Origin: Gp6-AA40 sp036802945
Lineage (GTDB): Bacteria; Acidobacteriota; Vicinamibacteria; Vicinamibacterales; UBA2999
DNA: 64,000 nucleotides
Assembly: GCA_036802945.1 (NCBI GenBank)
Contig: DAIRVG010000007.1
Coordinates: 24,753 to 88,752 of the forward strand
Reading direction: 5' to 3'
The notes beneath the pieces were generated by a model that was given only the letters and a program-made list of their open reading frames with translations, was not told where the DNA came from and did not search any database. Of the stretch, positions 25,532 to 34,297 are shown piece after piece. Position 1 is the first letter of the stretch; every line of letters starts with the position of its first letter. The position numbers and the translations under genes were made by a program.

Positions 25532-26254
25532 TTACGCCGGCAAAGGCGGCATGGGAAGACCCGGCGTCGCGAACATCATTTCGGTGATCGCTTTGATGCT
25601 TCGGTTCCCGTACCGGAACGGAACGATCAGCCGGAGGGGCGCGCCATGTTTCGACGGAATCGCTTCATCGTTCATCAACCAGGCAAGCATCACCTGCGGA
25701 TGCCTCAGCGTCGCGACCGCCTCGTCGACGTAGTTGCGGTCGGATGCGATGAGACGGCAATAGTGCGCCCCCGGGATGAGACCCAGCATGTCGGCGAAAT
25801 CGGCGAATCGGACGCCGGTCCATTTCACGACGCCGTGGGGGTTCGGCGCGCCGCATTGCAGGAGAAAGGTGTGTGATACGCGCGGCAGGGGCTCGAGATC
25901 CGAGAAGTGCATCGTTCCCGCGAGTCGGCCAAGGCCGCGCGTATCCACCTTGATGCTCATCTTCCGATAGTCGAACTCGATCTGGGGCGCCTGGCGATCC
26001 GGGGTGCGCCACATCAGAGGAGTGGTAATTGGTCCCGCTTCGGTCGCCGGATGCTCGGGAGCCGAGCCATCGGGATTGAGCGGAAGCGGTGCCGGAAAGC
26101 CGTCCCGCAGCGGCCGCTCCACGAGCTGATCAGGCCACGGGGGTTGCACCTGTGCAGCCTGGGCTTCCAGGTCCTCCCGCGTCAGGGTTCCCAGGGATAT
26201 CGCCGCCAACGCCGACCCCGAAATGGACATCGCCTCGCGTCTCGTGATCGCCAT
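25532..26254 (-). CDS. Tat-exported molybdopterin-dependent oxidoreductase (sulfite-oxidase fold)
   Basis: The protein has an N-terminal Tat-type signal (TRREAMSISGSALAAISLG). Its domain resembles the catalytic fold of the sulfite oxidase/YedY family. A Cys in LLQCGAPNPHG sits where the molybdenum-ligating Cys is expected, followed by GVVKWTGVRFADFADMLG. The C-terminus has RLIVPFRYGNRSIKAI, corresponding to the substrate/cofactor pocket strand. At 240 residues it lacks the dimerisation domain of full sulfite oxidases, like MsrP. It likely acts in the periplasm, passing electrons to a cytochrome; a di-heme cytochrome gene is directly upstream. Confidence 0.82.
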   Translation of the reverse strand: MAITRREAMSISGSALAAISLGTLTREDLEAQAAQVQPPWPDQLVERPLRDGFPAPLPLNPDGSAPEHPATEAGPITTPLMWRTPDRQAPQIEFDYRKMSIKVDTRGLGRLAGTMHFSDLEPLPRVSHTFLLQCGAPNPHGVVKWTGVRFADFADMLGLIPGAHYCRLIASDRNYVDEAVATLRHPQVMLAWLMNDEAIPSKHGAPLRLIVPFRYGNRSIKAITEMMFATPGLPMPPLPA

Positions 26255-26319
26255 CGCTGCACCTCGAAATTCTCAGGTAGGACACGGACGAGTCTACCGT
26301 CGACGGTAGACAGTAGACG

Positions 26320-27459
26320 TTATTTCACTACGGGCTTGGCGAACCTCGCGGCATCGATCGCTACGTTGGGTTGCACCTTCGCCAGCTCGAATGTCGAGCG
26401 GCCATTCAGCCAGCTCACCGTCCACTTGAACGGCATCTTCATGTTGCCGACATCGCGGTAGTCACTGTAGTCGACGCGCGTGACGATGCGGCCGACGGGC
26501 GATACGCCATAGCGGATCATCCGCACCAGCAGACCGGTCTGCGCGTCGAAGCACAACGTCGCGACGCCGCCGCCCGCCGTGGTGCCCTGGACGACGTTCA
26601 CCTCGCGATCGTCGATCTCGGTTGGAAAGCCGACGCGCCAGTTGCGCAGCGCCTGCTTGATGCGGGACGGGAAGAAGATCTCCGCCTCCAGCTTGAGGCC
26701 CTCGAGCTCCTGGCCTGTCACCGCGATGAGCGGGAACGGCCGGTCCGTTGGCGGCCCGGCAATCCATCCAGTGCGACCGTCGTATGCGGTCGTGGTGACT
26801 CCGGATTGCGCGTGCACGATGGTCGTCCGGCGCCCGGTCGAGTCCCCATAGATTTCGACAGGCGTCTGTTCGGAATCGTCAAACCCGCGATAGAGGCCGT
26901 TGGCGACGTAGCTGGTAAAGCTGGCCGGCTGCGGACCACCTACCAACTGGATGTACCTGTCGAGAACCTGATCGGCCGGCGGCTGCCGGGGCGCCTGCGC
27001 AAACGGATCACCCGGTTCGTCGGGTGGCGGCGTGCCGTACAGCTGCGTCAGGCTCGGCATCACGTTGGGGTTGGTGACGCCTCGGTGACACGTGTTGCAC
27101 GTCACCATCTGACGACCACCAAAGTTATCGTTGTTGATGCCCTGCATCATCGTGATCATACGGCGCGTCGTGCGCTTGAGCGCCGTGTCGTCGGCGTACT
27201 TCTCCCAGTTGCCGCCGCTCTCGTCGCTGTGGCAATCCGTGCAGTTCAGGCCGAGCGAGGCGGCAAAGAACCCCATCGTTGCCATGAACTGATCGACAGG
27301 AATCCCCTTGAGCGCCTGGACGTTCTTGAAGACGTCCTCCGCCATCGGAGGCCTGTCCGTCGGCGCCGCCTGGCCGCCAACCGCCGCGATACTCATCACC
27401 CACGCAACGGCCGTCGTGCCCATGGCCGCCACGATTGTCCGCTTTGCCACACGCGTCAT
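26320..27459 (-). CDS. Exported di-heme c-type cytochrome, reaction-centre cytochrome subunit family-like
   Basis: A signal peptide is followed by an N-terminal section (residues 35-130) with two heme-c motifs, CTDCH and CNTCHRG, and the sequence KNVQALKGIPVDQFMATMGFF. This arrangement is typical of the photosynthetic reaction-centre cytochrome c subunit family as it occurs in non-phototrophic Acidobacteria. The C-terminal 230 residues form a beta-rich domain resembling outer-membrane lipoprotein-type barrels (DGRTGWIAGP, MKMPFKWTVSW). It would accept electrons in the periplasm. The gene starts 22 bases before the second assembly gap, so its promoter falls in the duplicated region. Confidence 0.85.
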   Translation of the reverse strand: MTRVAKRTIVAAMGTTAVAWVMSIAAVGGQAAPTDRPPMAEDVFKNVQALKGIPVDQFMATMGFFAASLGLNCTDCHSDESGGNWEKYADDTALKRTTRRMITMMQGINNDNFGGRQMVTCNTCHRGVTNPNVMPSLTQLYGTPPPDEPGDPFAQAPRQPPADQVLDRYIQLVGGPQPASFTSYVANGLYRGFDDSEQTPVEIYGDSTGRRTTIVHAQSGVTTTAYDGRTGWIAGPPTDRPFPLIAVTGQELEGLKLEAEIFFPSRIKQALRNWRVGFPTEIDDREVNVVQGTTAGGGVATLCFDAQTGLLVRMIRYGVSPVGRIVTRVDYSDYRDVGNMKMPFKWTVSWLNGRSTFELAKVQPNVAIDAARFAKPVVK

Positions 27460-27481
27460 CGAACCCTTCCCCCTAACCCCT

Positions 27482-27581
27482 NNNNNNNNNNNNNNNNNNN
27501 NNNNNNNNNNNNNNNNNNNNNNNNNNNNNNNNNNNNNNNNNNNNNNNNNNNNNNNNNNNNNNNNNNNNNNNNNNNNNNNNN
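27482..27581. other. Assembly gap (100 N) with duplicated flanks
   Basis: The 55 bases at 27427-27481 are repeated exactly at 27582-27636. As with the first gap, this is best read as an unmerged contig overlap. Confidence 0.95.
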
Positions 27582-27641
27582 CGCCACGATTGTCCGCTTT
27601 GCCACACGCGTCATCGAACCCTTCCCCCTAACCCCTAACCC

Positions 27642-28439
27642 CTACTTCTCCCCCGCGTAGATCTTCTTGACCGCCGCCGCCTCGGTGGCGGACGGGATCA
27701 TTTCCATCAGGTCCGTATCGGGTGGCAGGAGCCTGAGTTGCAGTTTGTCGCGCGCGACCCATGGCCTGGTATACGTCTTTGGATCGTCGAGCGTGACAGT
27801 GAGCTCCATGAGGTCGCGGCCTACGCGGCGGTAGCGTTCCTCGACCTTGAGATCGTTGCTGTGCGGGTTGCCCGCGTTGTCGAGCCAGGTCCGTTCGTCG
27901 GTCCCCACTGAGTTCACGACGAACGTGTAGTCGTCTTCCCATCGCCCGACCGAGTATCCGTACCACCGCGGATCCGGATCCTTTGGCAGCTGGCGACCGT
28001 CGGTCCAGATGACGCGCCACCGCTTCTCGAACATGTAGAGCATGAGCACCTGGTTCGGCGTGTGCACGACCTGGAACGGCCGAAGCTCGAACAGCAGGTT
28101 TCGCGGAAACCCGGAAGGATCCCCCATCGTCGACAGCGGATCGTTGATGTCGGGCGCGGGAACCATCCTCGCGCCATCACCGGAGTGGTGTGTTTTTCCG
28201 AGCGCGTCGCCCCACGGTGTCAACGGCGCCGCGGGCATTCCGCGCGCGCCAATCCCCGCGCCGCCCGCATCCCAGATGCCGGACAGATCACGCTTCGGCG
28301 CCGGCGCCGTCGGTCCGGTCTGCGGAGCCGCCAGACCCTGCACCCCACCCGGGTTGTTCCACGGCAGGTTTTGCGCAGCCGCAACGACCGACAACAGCGC
28401 GGTGGCGGCGATCGTGAAGAACGTAAAATGTGTCCTCAT
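27642..28439 (-). CDS. Secreted hypothetical protein of the WxxGxWEDD family, member 1
   Basis: A signal peptide (MRTHFTFFTIAATALL) is followed by a roughly 240-residue domain. Characteristic segments are KRDLSGIWDAGG, RPFQVVHTPNQVLMLYMFEKRWRVIWTDGR, WYGYSVGRWEDDYTFVVNS, ERTWLDNAGNPHS and VEERYRRV. The same order recurs in at least five other proteins of this window, so it is a large paralogous family of unknown function. The pattern suggests a beta-rich binding protein. It lies downstream of member 2 on the same strand. Confidence 0.75.
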   Translation of the reverse strand: MRTHFTFFTIAATALLSVVAAAQNLPWNNPGGVQGLAAPQTGPTAPAPKRDLSGIWDAGGAGIGARGMPAAPLTPWGDALGKTHHSGDGARMVPAPDINDPLSTMGDPSGFPRNLLFELRPFQVVHTPNQVLMLYMFEKRWRVIWTDGRQLPKDPDPRWYGYSVGRWEDDYTFVVNSVGTDERTWLDNAGNPHSNDLKVEERYRRVGRDLMELTVTLDDPKTYTRPWVARDKLQLRLLPPDTDLMEMIPSATEAAAVKKIYAGEK

Positions 28440-28497
28440 ATCGATATCGAGGGTCCTTCCACGTCCGAATTCAACCACGAAGAACGCAACGGTGTCG

Positions 28498-29298
28498 CTA
28501 TTTCTTGTCAGTGCGATCGCTGATGTTCTTCCGGAAGTCCATGACCTCGGTCGGCGAGCAGATCATCTCCATCACGTCCATGTTCGCCGGCGCGCGCGTC
28601 AGCGGCATCTTGTCGCGCCCCAGCCAGGGTTTCGTGAAGGTTTTGGCATCGTCGATCGTGACCGTGAGCTCCATGCGATCGCGGTTGACGCGGTAATAGC
28701 GCTCCTCCACCTTCAGCTCGCCGCTGTGCGGGTTCCCCGCATTATCCAGCCACGTGCGCTCGTCCATCCCAACCGTCTGGACGACGAAGGTGAAGTCGTC
28801 TTCCCAGTGGCCCACCGAGTAGCCGTACCACCGCGGGTCTGGATCCTTCGGCAGGGCACGCCCGTCGGTCCCGATCACGCGCCACCGCTTCTCGAACATG
28901 TAGAGGATCAGGACCTGGTTGGGGGTCTGGACCACCTGGAATGGCCGGGTCTCGTACAGCACGAGGCGCGGGAAGCCCGCAGGATCGCAAACGGTCGACA
29001 GCGGATCGTTGATGTCCGCCTCGTACACCGCGCGCGGTCCGTTTCCCGGCTTGTACGCGCTGGCCTTCTGCTGGCCCCACTGCGTCCACGGAGCGCTCTG
29101 GTGCCCCGGGCCCGCGATGCCGCTACCGCCGGCGTCCCAGATGCCGGTCAGATCGCGCCTGGGCGAAGGAGCGGATTGCGTCTTCGAGGCATCGATCGCG
29201 CTCTGCTCCAGGCCGGCGCTATTCCACTGCTGCGCGCGCGAGGCACCGGGCAACAAGAGCGCCGCGGCGCACGCCACGATCGTCGTGATTCTCACCAT
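28498..29298 (-). CDS. Secreted hypothetical protein of the WxxGxWEDD family, member 2
   Basis: This is a close paralog of the next gene downstream. It shares RDLTGIWDAGG, RPFQVVQTPNQVLILYMFEKRWRVIG, WYGYSVGHWEDDFTFVV, ERTWLDNAGNPHSG and VEERYYRV. ATG 29298 is followed by a normal signal peptide (ITTIVACAAALLLPGASRA). It begins 7 bases after the DUF6152-like gene, so the two are cotranscribed. The repeated pairing with DUF6152-like genes suggests a shared periplasmic function. Confidence 0.75.
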   Translation of the reverse strand: MVRITTIVACAAALLLPGASRAQQWNSAGLEQSAIDASKTQSAPSPRRDLTGIWDAGGSGIAGPGHQSAPWTQWGQQKASAYKPGNGPRAVYEADINDPLSTVCDPAGFPRLVLYETRPFQVVQTPNQVLILYMFEKRWRVIGTDGRALPKDPDPRWYGYSVGHWEDDFTFVVQTVGMDERTWLDNAGNPHSGELKVEERYYRVNRDRMELTVTIDDAKTFTKPWLGRDKMPLTRAPANMDVMEMICSPTEVMDFRKNISDRTDKK

Positions 29299-29305
29299 GT
29301 GGGCC

Positions 29306-29716
29306 CTACTGCGGGAGGGCAGCGGCAGCCGGGGCTGGTCCGCCGGCAGACAGTGTCGATCCATCGGGTAGCGTCACTGTCCGGAGACGGCCGATCGGCG
29401 CGCCGTTTTTCACCGGCTGGAGATTCACGTTGACCTGATCGCCCGCCTTGAACGAGCCCCGCGCCCAGCCACGCTTCGTCATGTCGGTCGGGTTGCTCAC
29501 CTCGACTGCCCAGTTGCGCACCGTGCCGGTTTCATCCATCGCATCGAACTTGAGAAAGCAATGAGGGTTGGCCCAAATCCAGTCCGTCACGGTTCCCTTC
29601 AAGGTAAGGTCCCTGGTCGTGTCAAAGCTGGCGGTGCCGTGGTGGGCGAATGATGGAGTCGAGGCCACGAGCAAGCCGGCCGCCGTGAGGAACACACCGA
29701 GAAGCTTGGCTTTCAC
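29306..29716 (-). CDS. Exported DUF6152-like protein, copy 1
   Basis: GTG 29716 is preceded by GGAGG with 6-base spacing. The 136-residue product has a signal peptide ending near SFAHHG, then FDTTRDLTLKGTVTDWIWANPHCFLKFD. That run of a mature N-terminal His-His, a GTV strand and a W-x-NPH motif is the hallmark of the group. A beta-rich, OB-like small fold is likely; the adjacent His residues could bind metal. Function is unknown. Two other copies lie at 51981 and 54733, each beside WxxGxWEDD-family genes. Confidence 0.75.
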   Translation of the reverse strand: MKAKLLGVFLTAAGLLVASTPSFAHHGTASFDTTRDLTLKGTVTDWIWANPHCFLKFDAMDETGTVRNWAVEVSNPTDMTKRGWARGSFKAGDQVNVNLQPVKNGAPIGRLRTVTLPDGSTLSAGGPAPAAAALPQ

Positions 29717-29873
29717 GAGCAACCTCCAGACGAAGGACAACGATGGCGATACGGTAGAGAACCGCACCGGCCGTGTCAAACGATTTCCAGCCATTTCCAG
29801 CTGTCAATCGCCTTCCGCTGAAGAGATGTCGGGTGTCAGTTGGCCGAGGCGAAAGAAGAAATTTCTATTGAAA

Positions 29874-30047
29874 TTACCAGCGGTTGACGCGAGGACGCTG
29901 CGCGACGAGGCGCGCGGGATTCCAGATCTGCCCGCAACCGCTGCATCGCCAGTACGTCGTGTCGGAAACCGTTTTGCTCGTCGTCGTGACAGCGGCAGAT
30001 TGACAGAAGGGACAGACAGGAGGCGGCGATTCAGGTTCAGGTGTCAT
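29874..30047 (-). CDS. Small zinc-ribbon protein, 57 aa
   Basis: Two Cys pairs, CPFCQS and CSGCGQIWNPARL, form one zinc ribbon, matching the 62-aa protein at 8772-8960 in spacing and in the WxPARL/WDAARL ending. ATG 30047 was chosen; a TTG four codons upstream is possible. It begins 8 bases after the stop of the TPR-type gene upstream on the same strand. Confidence 0.65.
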   Translation of the reverse strand: MTPEPESPPPVCPFCQSAAVTTTSKTVSDTTYWRCSGCGQIWNPARLVAQRPRVNRW

Positions 30048-30055
30048 GGCGATTC

Positions 30056-30895
30056 TCAATCGGCGACGCGCGATTCATGTACGGCAAGGAACCTTCTCAG
30101 CTCCTCGTTCTCCGGAAAATCGCGGGCAAGTCCGCGGGCGGTGTCGACGGCGCCCGCAATGTTTTTTTCTCGCACCTGCATGTCCCAGAGGGCGAAGCCG
30201 GCTTCGGCACGGATGAATACGTCTGCGTCGACCTCGGCCGCTTCCCGCACTGTCTTCAGTCCGCGTTTCTTGTTCCCGCCGCCCAGCACCCAGCGCGTGC
30301 CTCGCGGCATCTGAGTGTCGACGATGTAGTCGATCCAGGCGCGCGAGACGCGGGCTCGGATATTGTCCGGGTTCTCCTTGAGGACGGCGTCAAGTGATTT
30401 GCGCGCCTCCCAGTACTCGCCCCAGCCCGTTTTGTGCCCGAGGACGCCGAGCTGCAGCCATACGTAATTGAGATCGATCTTCCCGAGGAGGAATCTGGTG
30501 GCTTCATCCTCCGGCGAGGACTGCAGCCTGGCGCGGGCCACTGCCTGCGCCGAGGACGTGACGGTCCGGAACGCGGCGAGCCAATCTGCGCAGCGGGCAC
30601 AGGCTTTCAACGCCTTCTCCTTGTCCGCTTGCCCGGCAACGGCGCGTTTGATTTGAAACAGCAGGGTCGAGGATCGCAGCTCGCACCCTGCGAGACCCTC
30701 GAGGTCTGGCGAGCACAGCTCGAGCGTCAGCGCGTCAGCAGCCTCGTAGCGTCCGTTGTAAAAGAGTCGCTGCGCGTCATCCAGGACCGGCACCGCGACC
30801 GCTTCGACCCCCGCTGGGGAGACGTCGTCCTGCGCGTACGCGGGCGAAGCCGCGAGCGCAGCGACGAGCGCAATCAGAATGGGTGCCGTTTTCAT
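30056..30895 (-). CDS. Exported TPR-like repeat protein
   Basis: ATG 30895 gives a signal peptide (ILIALVAALAASPAYAQ) and a mature helical protein of about 260 residues. Repeating helix pairs such as AQRLFYNGRYEAADALTLELCS and a GKIDLNYVWLQLGVLGHKTGWGEYWEARKSLDAVLKENPDN-like segment resemble tetratricopeptide repeats (the latter is given in shortened form: LDAVLKENPDN near residue 190). It contains several Cys in the first half (CSPDLEGLAGC, CARCADW). A protein-interaction role in the periplasm is inferred. Confidence 0.65.
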   Translation of the reverse strand: MKTAPILIALVAALAASPAYAQDDVSPAGVEAVAVPVLDDAQRLFYNGRYEAADALTLELCSPDLEGLAGCELRSSTLLFQIKRAVAGQADKEKALKACARCADWLAAFRTVTSSAQAVARARLQSSPEDEATRFLLGKIDLNYVWLQLGVLGHKTGWGEYWEARKSLDAVLKENPDNIRARVSRAWIDYIVDTQMPRGTRWVLGGGNKKRGLKTVREAAEVDADVFIRAEAGFALWDMQVREKNIAGAVDTARGLARDFPENEELRRFLAVHESRVAD

Positions 30896-31050
30896 CGATC
30901 GGCTGGCTCCTCGGCGAGATGCCTTGATGAGGAACCCGCCATGCGCGGATGGCTCAGGAAAGGTAGACAGAGTATACACTTCACCGCGTCACCATTGCCC
31001 TTGGTCCAGGCGGATCCAAGGGACCCGCACTGCAACCGTCGGAGGCTTTT

Positions 31051-31833
31051 ATGCGACGTGTGATCTCTCTCAGCTCGACTGTGGGATTGGCTTTATTACT
31101 AGCGATCGTGTGTAGCGTGTTCGTCATCGCGCAACAACCCGCGCAAGGCGGGGGAAGGCAGGGACGAGCTGGCGGTGGCGGCAACGGCGCGGCGCGCGCG
31201 TCAACAGCCCCGGCGTTCTTCAAGGTCGAGTGGGTTCAGCCGCAGGGCCAGACCGGCCAGGTTCCGATCGTCCAGGGAAATGTCGCCGATCCGAACGTCG
31301 AAGTGAAATGGTACGGCGAGGCCGCGAAGCACCTGCTCACATCGGGCACGCCGGGCAGCGACACCACACCGTTCAGCGCCTGGTCGGGCGAATGCGACGG
31401 GCCGTTCGCGATCACGTTCAAACAGAAAAACAACTATGCGGATCTCTCCGGCCTCGGGAAGGTCCGGTGGGTGATCAAGACGTCGGGCTTCCACGCCGTG
31501 CGTCCGGTGGTGAAGCTCGCCGATGGCACGATGCTCGTCGGCGATCGCGCTGACGTCTCCGTTCCGATGCTCGTCACGAGCGAGTTCGCCCTGTCAGGCG
31601 TCCGCTGGATCAAGCTCGATCCGATGCGCGTCGTCACGGTGAACAACGGTGGCGGCAGCCCGAACAACGAAATCTGGGTACCGAATCCGGATCTGACGAA
31701 GGTCGACGAAGTCGGCTTCGCCGATCTGATGCCGGGCAGCGGTCACGGCACCGGCGGATACATCCACCTCAGCACCATCGAGGTGTTCGCGAAGCCCGTG
31801 CCCCGCACGGCGACGAGCGCCGCCAACCGGTAA
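31051..31833 (+). CDS. Secreted hypothetical protein, beta-rich
   Basis: The signal peptide (LALLLAIVCSVFVIA) is followed by a Gly/Arg/Gln-rich linker (residues 30-50). A roughly 200-residue globular part then contains KVEWVQPQGQTG, VRWVIKTSGFHAVRPVVKLADG, MLVGDRAD and GGYIHLSTIEVFAK. The pattern resembles beta-sandwich, carbohydrate-binding-type modules found at the ends of secreted acidobacterial proteins, but I cannot assign a family. It stands alone between divergent and convergent neighbours. Confidence 0.65.
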   Translation: MRRVISLSSTVGLALLLAIVCSVFVIAQQPAQGGGRQGRAGGGGNGAARASTAPAFFKVEWVQPQGQTGQVPIVQGNVADPNVEVKWYGEAAKHLLTSGTPGSDTTPFSAWSGECDGPFAITFKQKNNYADLSGLGKVRWVIKTSGFHAVRPVVKLADGTMLVGDRADVSVPMLVTSEFALSGVRWIKLDPMRVVTVNNGGGSPNNEIWVPNPDLTKVDEVGFADLMPGSGHGTGGYIHLSTIEVFAKPVPRTATSAANR

Positions 31834-31867
31834 TCCCCACGCTCACGAAGCGACGGGCCAAGGCCTG

Positions 31868-32956
31868 CTATTTCAGGTCTTCCTTCATCCATCTCGTGAT
31901 CGCCTCGATCGCGTCGTGATCGGGCACCACGGTCCCAAGCGGCGGCATTTGTGAAGACGGCCGCCGCGACTTCATCCGGTACAGCAGCGCGCTCAGATCC
32001 GGCGAACCTGGCGCGATGCGGGCGCTGGCGCCGTTGCCCGCGCCGGGGATCTGCCATGCGCTGGCACGGCGGACGGTTGTCTCGATGGCGACGTTCGGCC
32101 CACCTTCGCCCGAGGCTTCGCCGTGCAAGCGCGGGCCCGACGGCTGCTTCAACAACATGCCCAGCGACGCGAGCGACCCTTCACTGTTGTGACACATGCC
32201 GCAGTTGGTCGACAGATATCCGAGCATGGCGCGAGCCCGCGGATTGTCGGCGCGGATGCGGGGCGGGTGCGAGATCAGGTCGGAGCGTCGCGGCCGCAAT
32301 ACACCGTCATCCATCAATGTCTGCAGCGTGACCATCTCAGGCGTCAATGGCTCGCCATGGATCGCGTTCGGGTCGCGGTCCGTCGAGAGCTGCAGCGCGC
32401 TGAACCCGAGGATCTCGGTACGCTTCGAGTCGTGGCACGCGCGGCACTCCTCCACCGACGGAATGGTGTGACGGCGATTCGAGGTGATTTCCGCCACAGC
32501 GACGTCACCGTCAGCGGGAGCGAGGGCCGCGTCGGTCTGCTCCTCGTTCCACTTGTAGCTCGCAAACACCCACCCCTGCTCGCCGGCGCGCCAGAGCAGC
32601 CGCGTTTCGACGCGCCGGCCGTTGAACTCGAATTCCTTCCAGAACTTCGTGCCCACGGGGAACACCCACGCGTCGACGTCGGTGACATCGATCGGCGCGC
32701 CAGGCGGCAGATAGACCCAACGCTGTTTTTGTGCGCCGTCGCTCCACAATGGGTATTGCGGCGAGTACGGGCGATTGCGCGGGTCGACGACGAGCCTGCC
32801 GCCTTTTGCGTACAAGCCCGTCTCGGACAGCAGCCGCGGCGCCATCGGCGCGCCGCCCCGCGAATCCCCGTTATGGGTGGCGGCCGACGGGGCACCTGTC
32901 ACGATGACGCCGGCGACGAGCAGCGCTCCGATTGATTTACCCAGCACGGGACGCAT
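31868..32956 (-). CDS. Exported c-type cytochrome with two heme motifs
   Basis: The 362-residue protein has a signal peptide and a mature start PRLLSETGLYAKGGR. Then come YSPQYPLWSDGAQKQRWVYLP, a first heme motif CRACHDSKR near residue 180 and a second CGMCHNSEG near 255. The C-terminal section MPPLGTVVPD provides a plausible axial Met. This order fits the family of large periplasmic heme proteins annotated as SO_0930-like repeat proteins. It begins 4 bases after the upstream mono-heme cytochrome gene, so both are made together. Confidence 0.8.
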   Translation of the reverse strand: MRPVLGKSIGALLVAGVIVTGAPSAATHNGDSRGGAPMAPRLLSETGLYAKGGRLVVDPRNRPYSPQYPLWSDGAQKQRWVYLPPGAPIDVTDVDAWVFPVGTKFWKEFEFNGRRVETRLLWRAGEQGWVFASYKWNEEQTDAALAPADGDVAVAEITSNRRHTIPSVEECRACHDSKRTEILGFSALQLSTDRDPNAIHGEPLTPEMVTLQTLMDDGVLRPRRSDLISHPPRIRADNPRARAMLGYLSTNCGMCHNSEGSLASLGMLLKQPSGPRLHGEASGEGGPNVAIETTVRRASAWQIPGAGNGASARIAPGSPDLSALLYRMKSRRPSSQMPPLGTVVPDHDAIEAITRWMKEDLK

Positions 32957-32960
32957 CGAC

Positions 32961-33554
32961 TTAGTTTGTCTGGGCTCCGGGCGCGTCAGGCGGATCGATC
33001 GGCGCAGGCACGCGGTTGTGCACCGGCTTCAGCGACTGCAAGTACGCGAACAGGTCCGTGAAGTCGCTGGCCGTCAGGTTTCGGAGGACCTGCACCGGCA
33101 TCGGCGGCAGGACTGGACGCCCCTTCCCCTGGTGCCGTCCCGTTTTCATCGTCGCGACGAACATCTCCTCGGTCCATGAGCCGAGACCCGTTTCCGGGTC
33201 CGGTGTGAGGTTCGCCGTGAAGCTGACGCCCCACGGACCGGCAAACGCTGTGCTGGTCGCTGCGCCGACCATTGCCCACGGACCCGGCGGCAGCTCCGGC
33301 GCGGGCGGCATCGTCAGCTGTTCCGGATGCCCTGTAAGCGCGCGGTCCATGTCCGGCTCGGGGCCGCGCGGTCCGAGCTTCAGCGGCGTATGACAGTCGT
33401 GGCAGCCCATGATGCTCACGAGGTACTTGCCCCGAGCGACGCGGGCAGGGTCGGATGGCGCAGGTGCGGGTTCCGGCACAGCGCGCGCGACCATGCCGGA
33501 AAGCAGGATCGCCGTGAGCGCCGCAAACGTGATCGTCGAATAGCTTCGCTTCAT
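32961..33554 (-). CDS. Exported mono-heme cytochrome c
   Basis: ATG 33554 has AGGAG 7 bases upstream and yields a signal peptide (FAALTAILLSGMVARA) and a mature cytochrome domain. The heme motif is MGCHDCHTPLKLGP near residue 45. Later segments are GPWGVSFTANLTPDPETGLG, which is typical of class I cytochromes from alcohol or aldehyde dehydrogenase systems, and MPVQVLRNLTASDFTDLFAYLQSL. It probably shuttles electrons in the periplasm and partners the downstream two-heme protein. Confidence 0.85.
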   Translation of the reverse strand: MKRSYSTITFAALTAILLSGMVARAVPEPAPAPSDPARVARGKYLVSIMGCHDCHTPLKLGPRGPEPDMDRALTGHPEQLTMPPAPELPPGPWAMVGAATSTAFAGPWGVSFTANLTPDPETGLGSWTEEMFVATMKTGRHQGKGRPVLPPMPVQVLRNLTASDFTDLFAYLQSLKPVHNRVPAPIDPPDAPGAQTN

Positions 33555-33666
33555 GTGAGGTCTCCTGAAGTGTTCTCGAGTGTTAACGCGAGAAACCAAC
33601 GGAAACCCCGCAGCCGTCGCTAAACAATTGATACGTTCGGCGTTACGGCTTTTCACTCCCACATAG

Positions 33667-33733
33667 CGACGGAGACACGAAGACACGGAGAGACTATCTT
33701 TGGATTCGCTCCGTGACTCCGTGCCTCCGTGGC
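33667..33733. repeat. CACGGAG-type intergenic inverted repeat
   Basis: GACGGAGACACGAAGACACGGAG on the left pairs with CTCCGTGACTCCGTGCCTCCGTGG on the right (both shortened here in meaning to CACGGAG units) around an AT-rich centre. It lies between the cytochrome gene and the cupin gene. Confidence 0.7.
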
Positions 33734-33746
33734 CCGTGGAAGTGGC

Positions 33747-34151
33747 CTAGTACAGTTTCTTGGTCTGGATGAAGGTCTCCGGCGTTCCATCCGCCGGATT
33801 CACAAAGATAACGTCTTTCGGATCGCGCCGCGGCGTGTCGACCGACAGGAACACCAGAGGCTCTTCACCAATCGGCACGATCGCGTGCACCGTCCGCTTC
33901 TTGAAGAACACCAGCTGCCCGGGTCCGGCCTCGAACGGCTCCTTCTCGCCCATCGAGAACAAGCACCGGCCTGAGACAACAAACAGGTATTCGTCGCAGG
34001 TCGCGTGGTAGTGCGCGGGAACGTTCTTGTAGATCCGGAAGACGCGCGAGCTCGCTTCCTGTTCGTCGGTCAGCCGAGTATCGACGAGCATCGTCTCGGC
34101 GCTGTCCGGAAATTTCTTCGCGATCGCGTTGATGTCAAACACACTATTCAT
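33747..34151 (-). CDS. Cupin-domain protein
   Basis: The cytoplasmic 134-residue protein has a single cupin barrel. The first motif includes NVPAHYHATCDEYLFVVSG, with His-x-His and a Glu that could bind metal. The second motif contains PGQLVFFKKRTVHAIVP with a further His. ATG 34151 is preceded by GGAG. Small cupins range from isomerases and dioxygenases to regulators, and nothing here distinguishes these. Confidence 0.85.
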   Translation of the reverse strand: MNSVFDINAIAKKFPDSAETMLVDTRLTDEQEASSRVFRIYKNVPAHYHATCDEYLFVVSGRCLFSMGEKEPFEAGPGQLVFFKKRTVHAIVPIGEEPLVFLSVDTPRRDPKDVIFVNPADGTPETFIQTKKLY

Positions 34152-34297
34152 GCTGCTCCATTGCACTTTCGTACGGTGGTTTTGCGACCTTCAGCCGGCC
34201 AACGGTGCGCGATCTGATGAGAACCGGGACACTGCCCCGGAGTTACGATGCCCATTCCCGTTGGCGAAAAGGGCACCACCTAGGTACAGTATTCCGC

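Noticed and set aside
26371..27660. Plus-strand frame of 429 codons crossing the second N gap
   Set aside because: Antisense to the cytochrome gene, and it uses Ns and duplicated bases; not a real gene.
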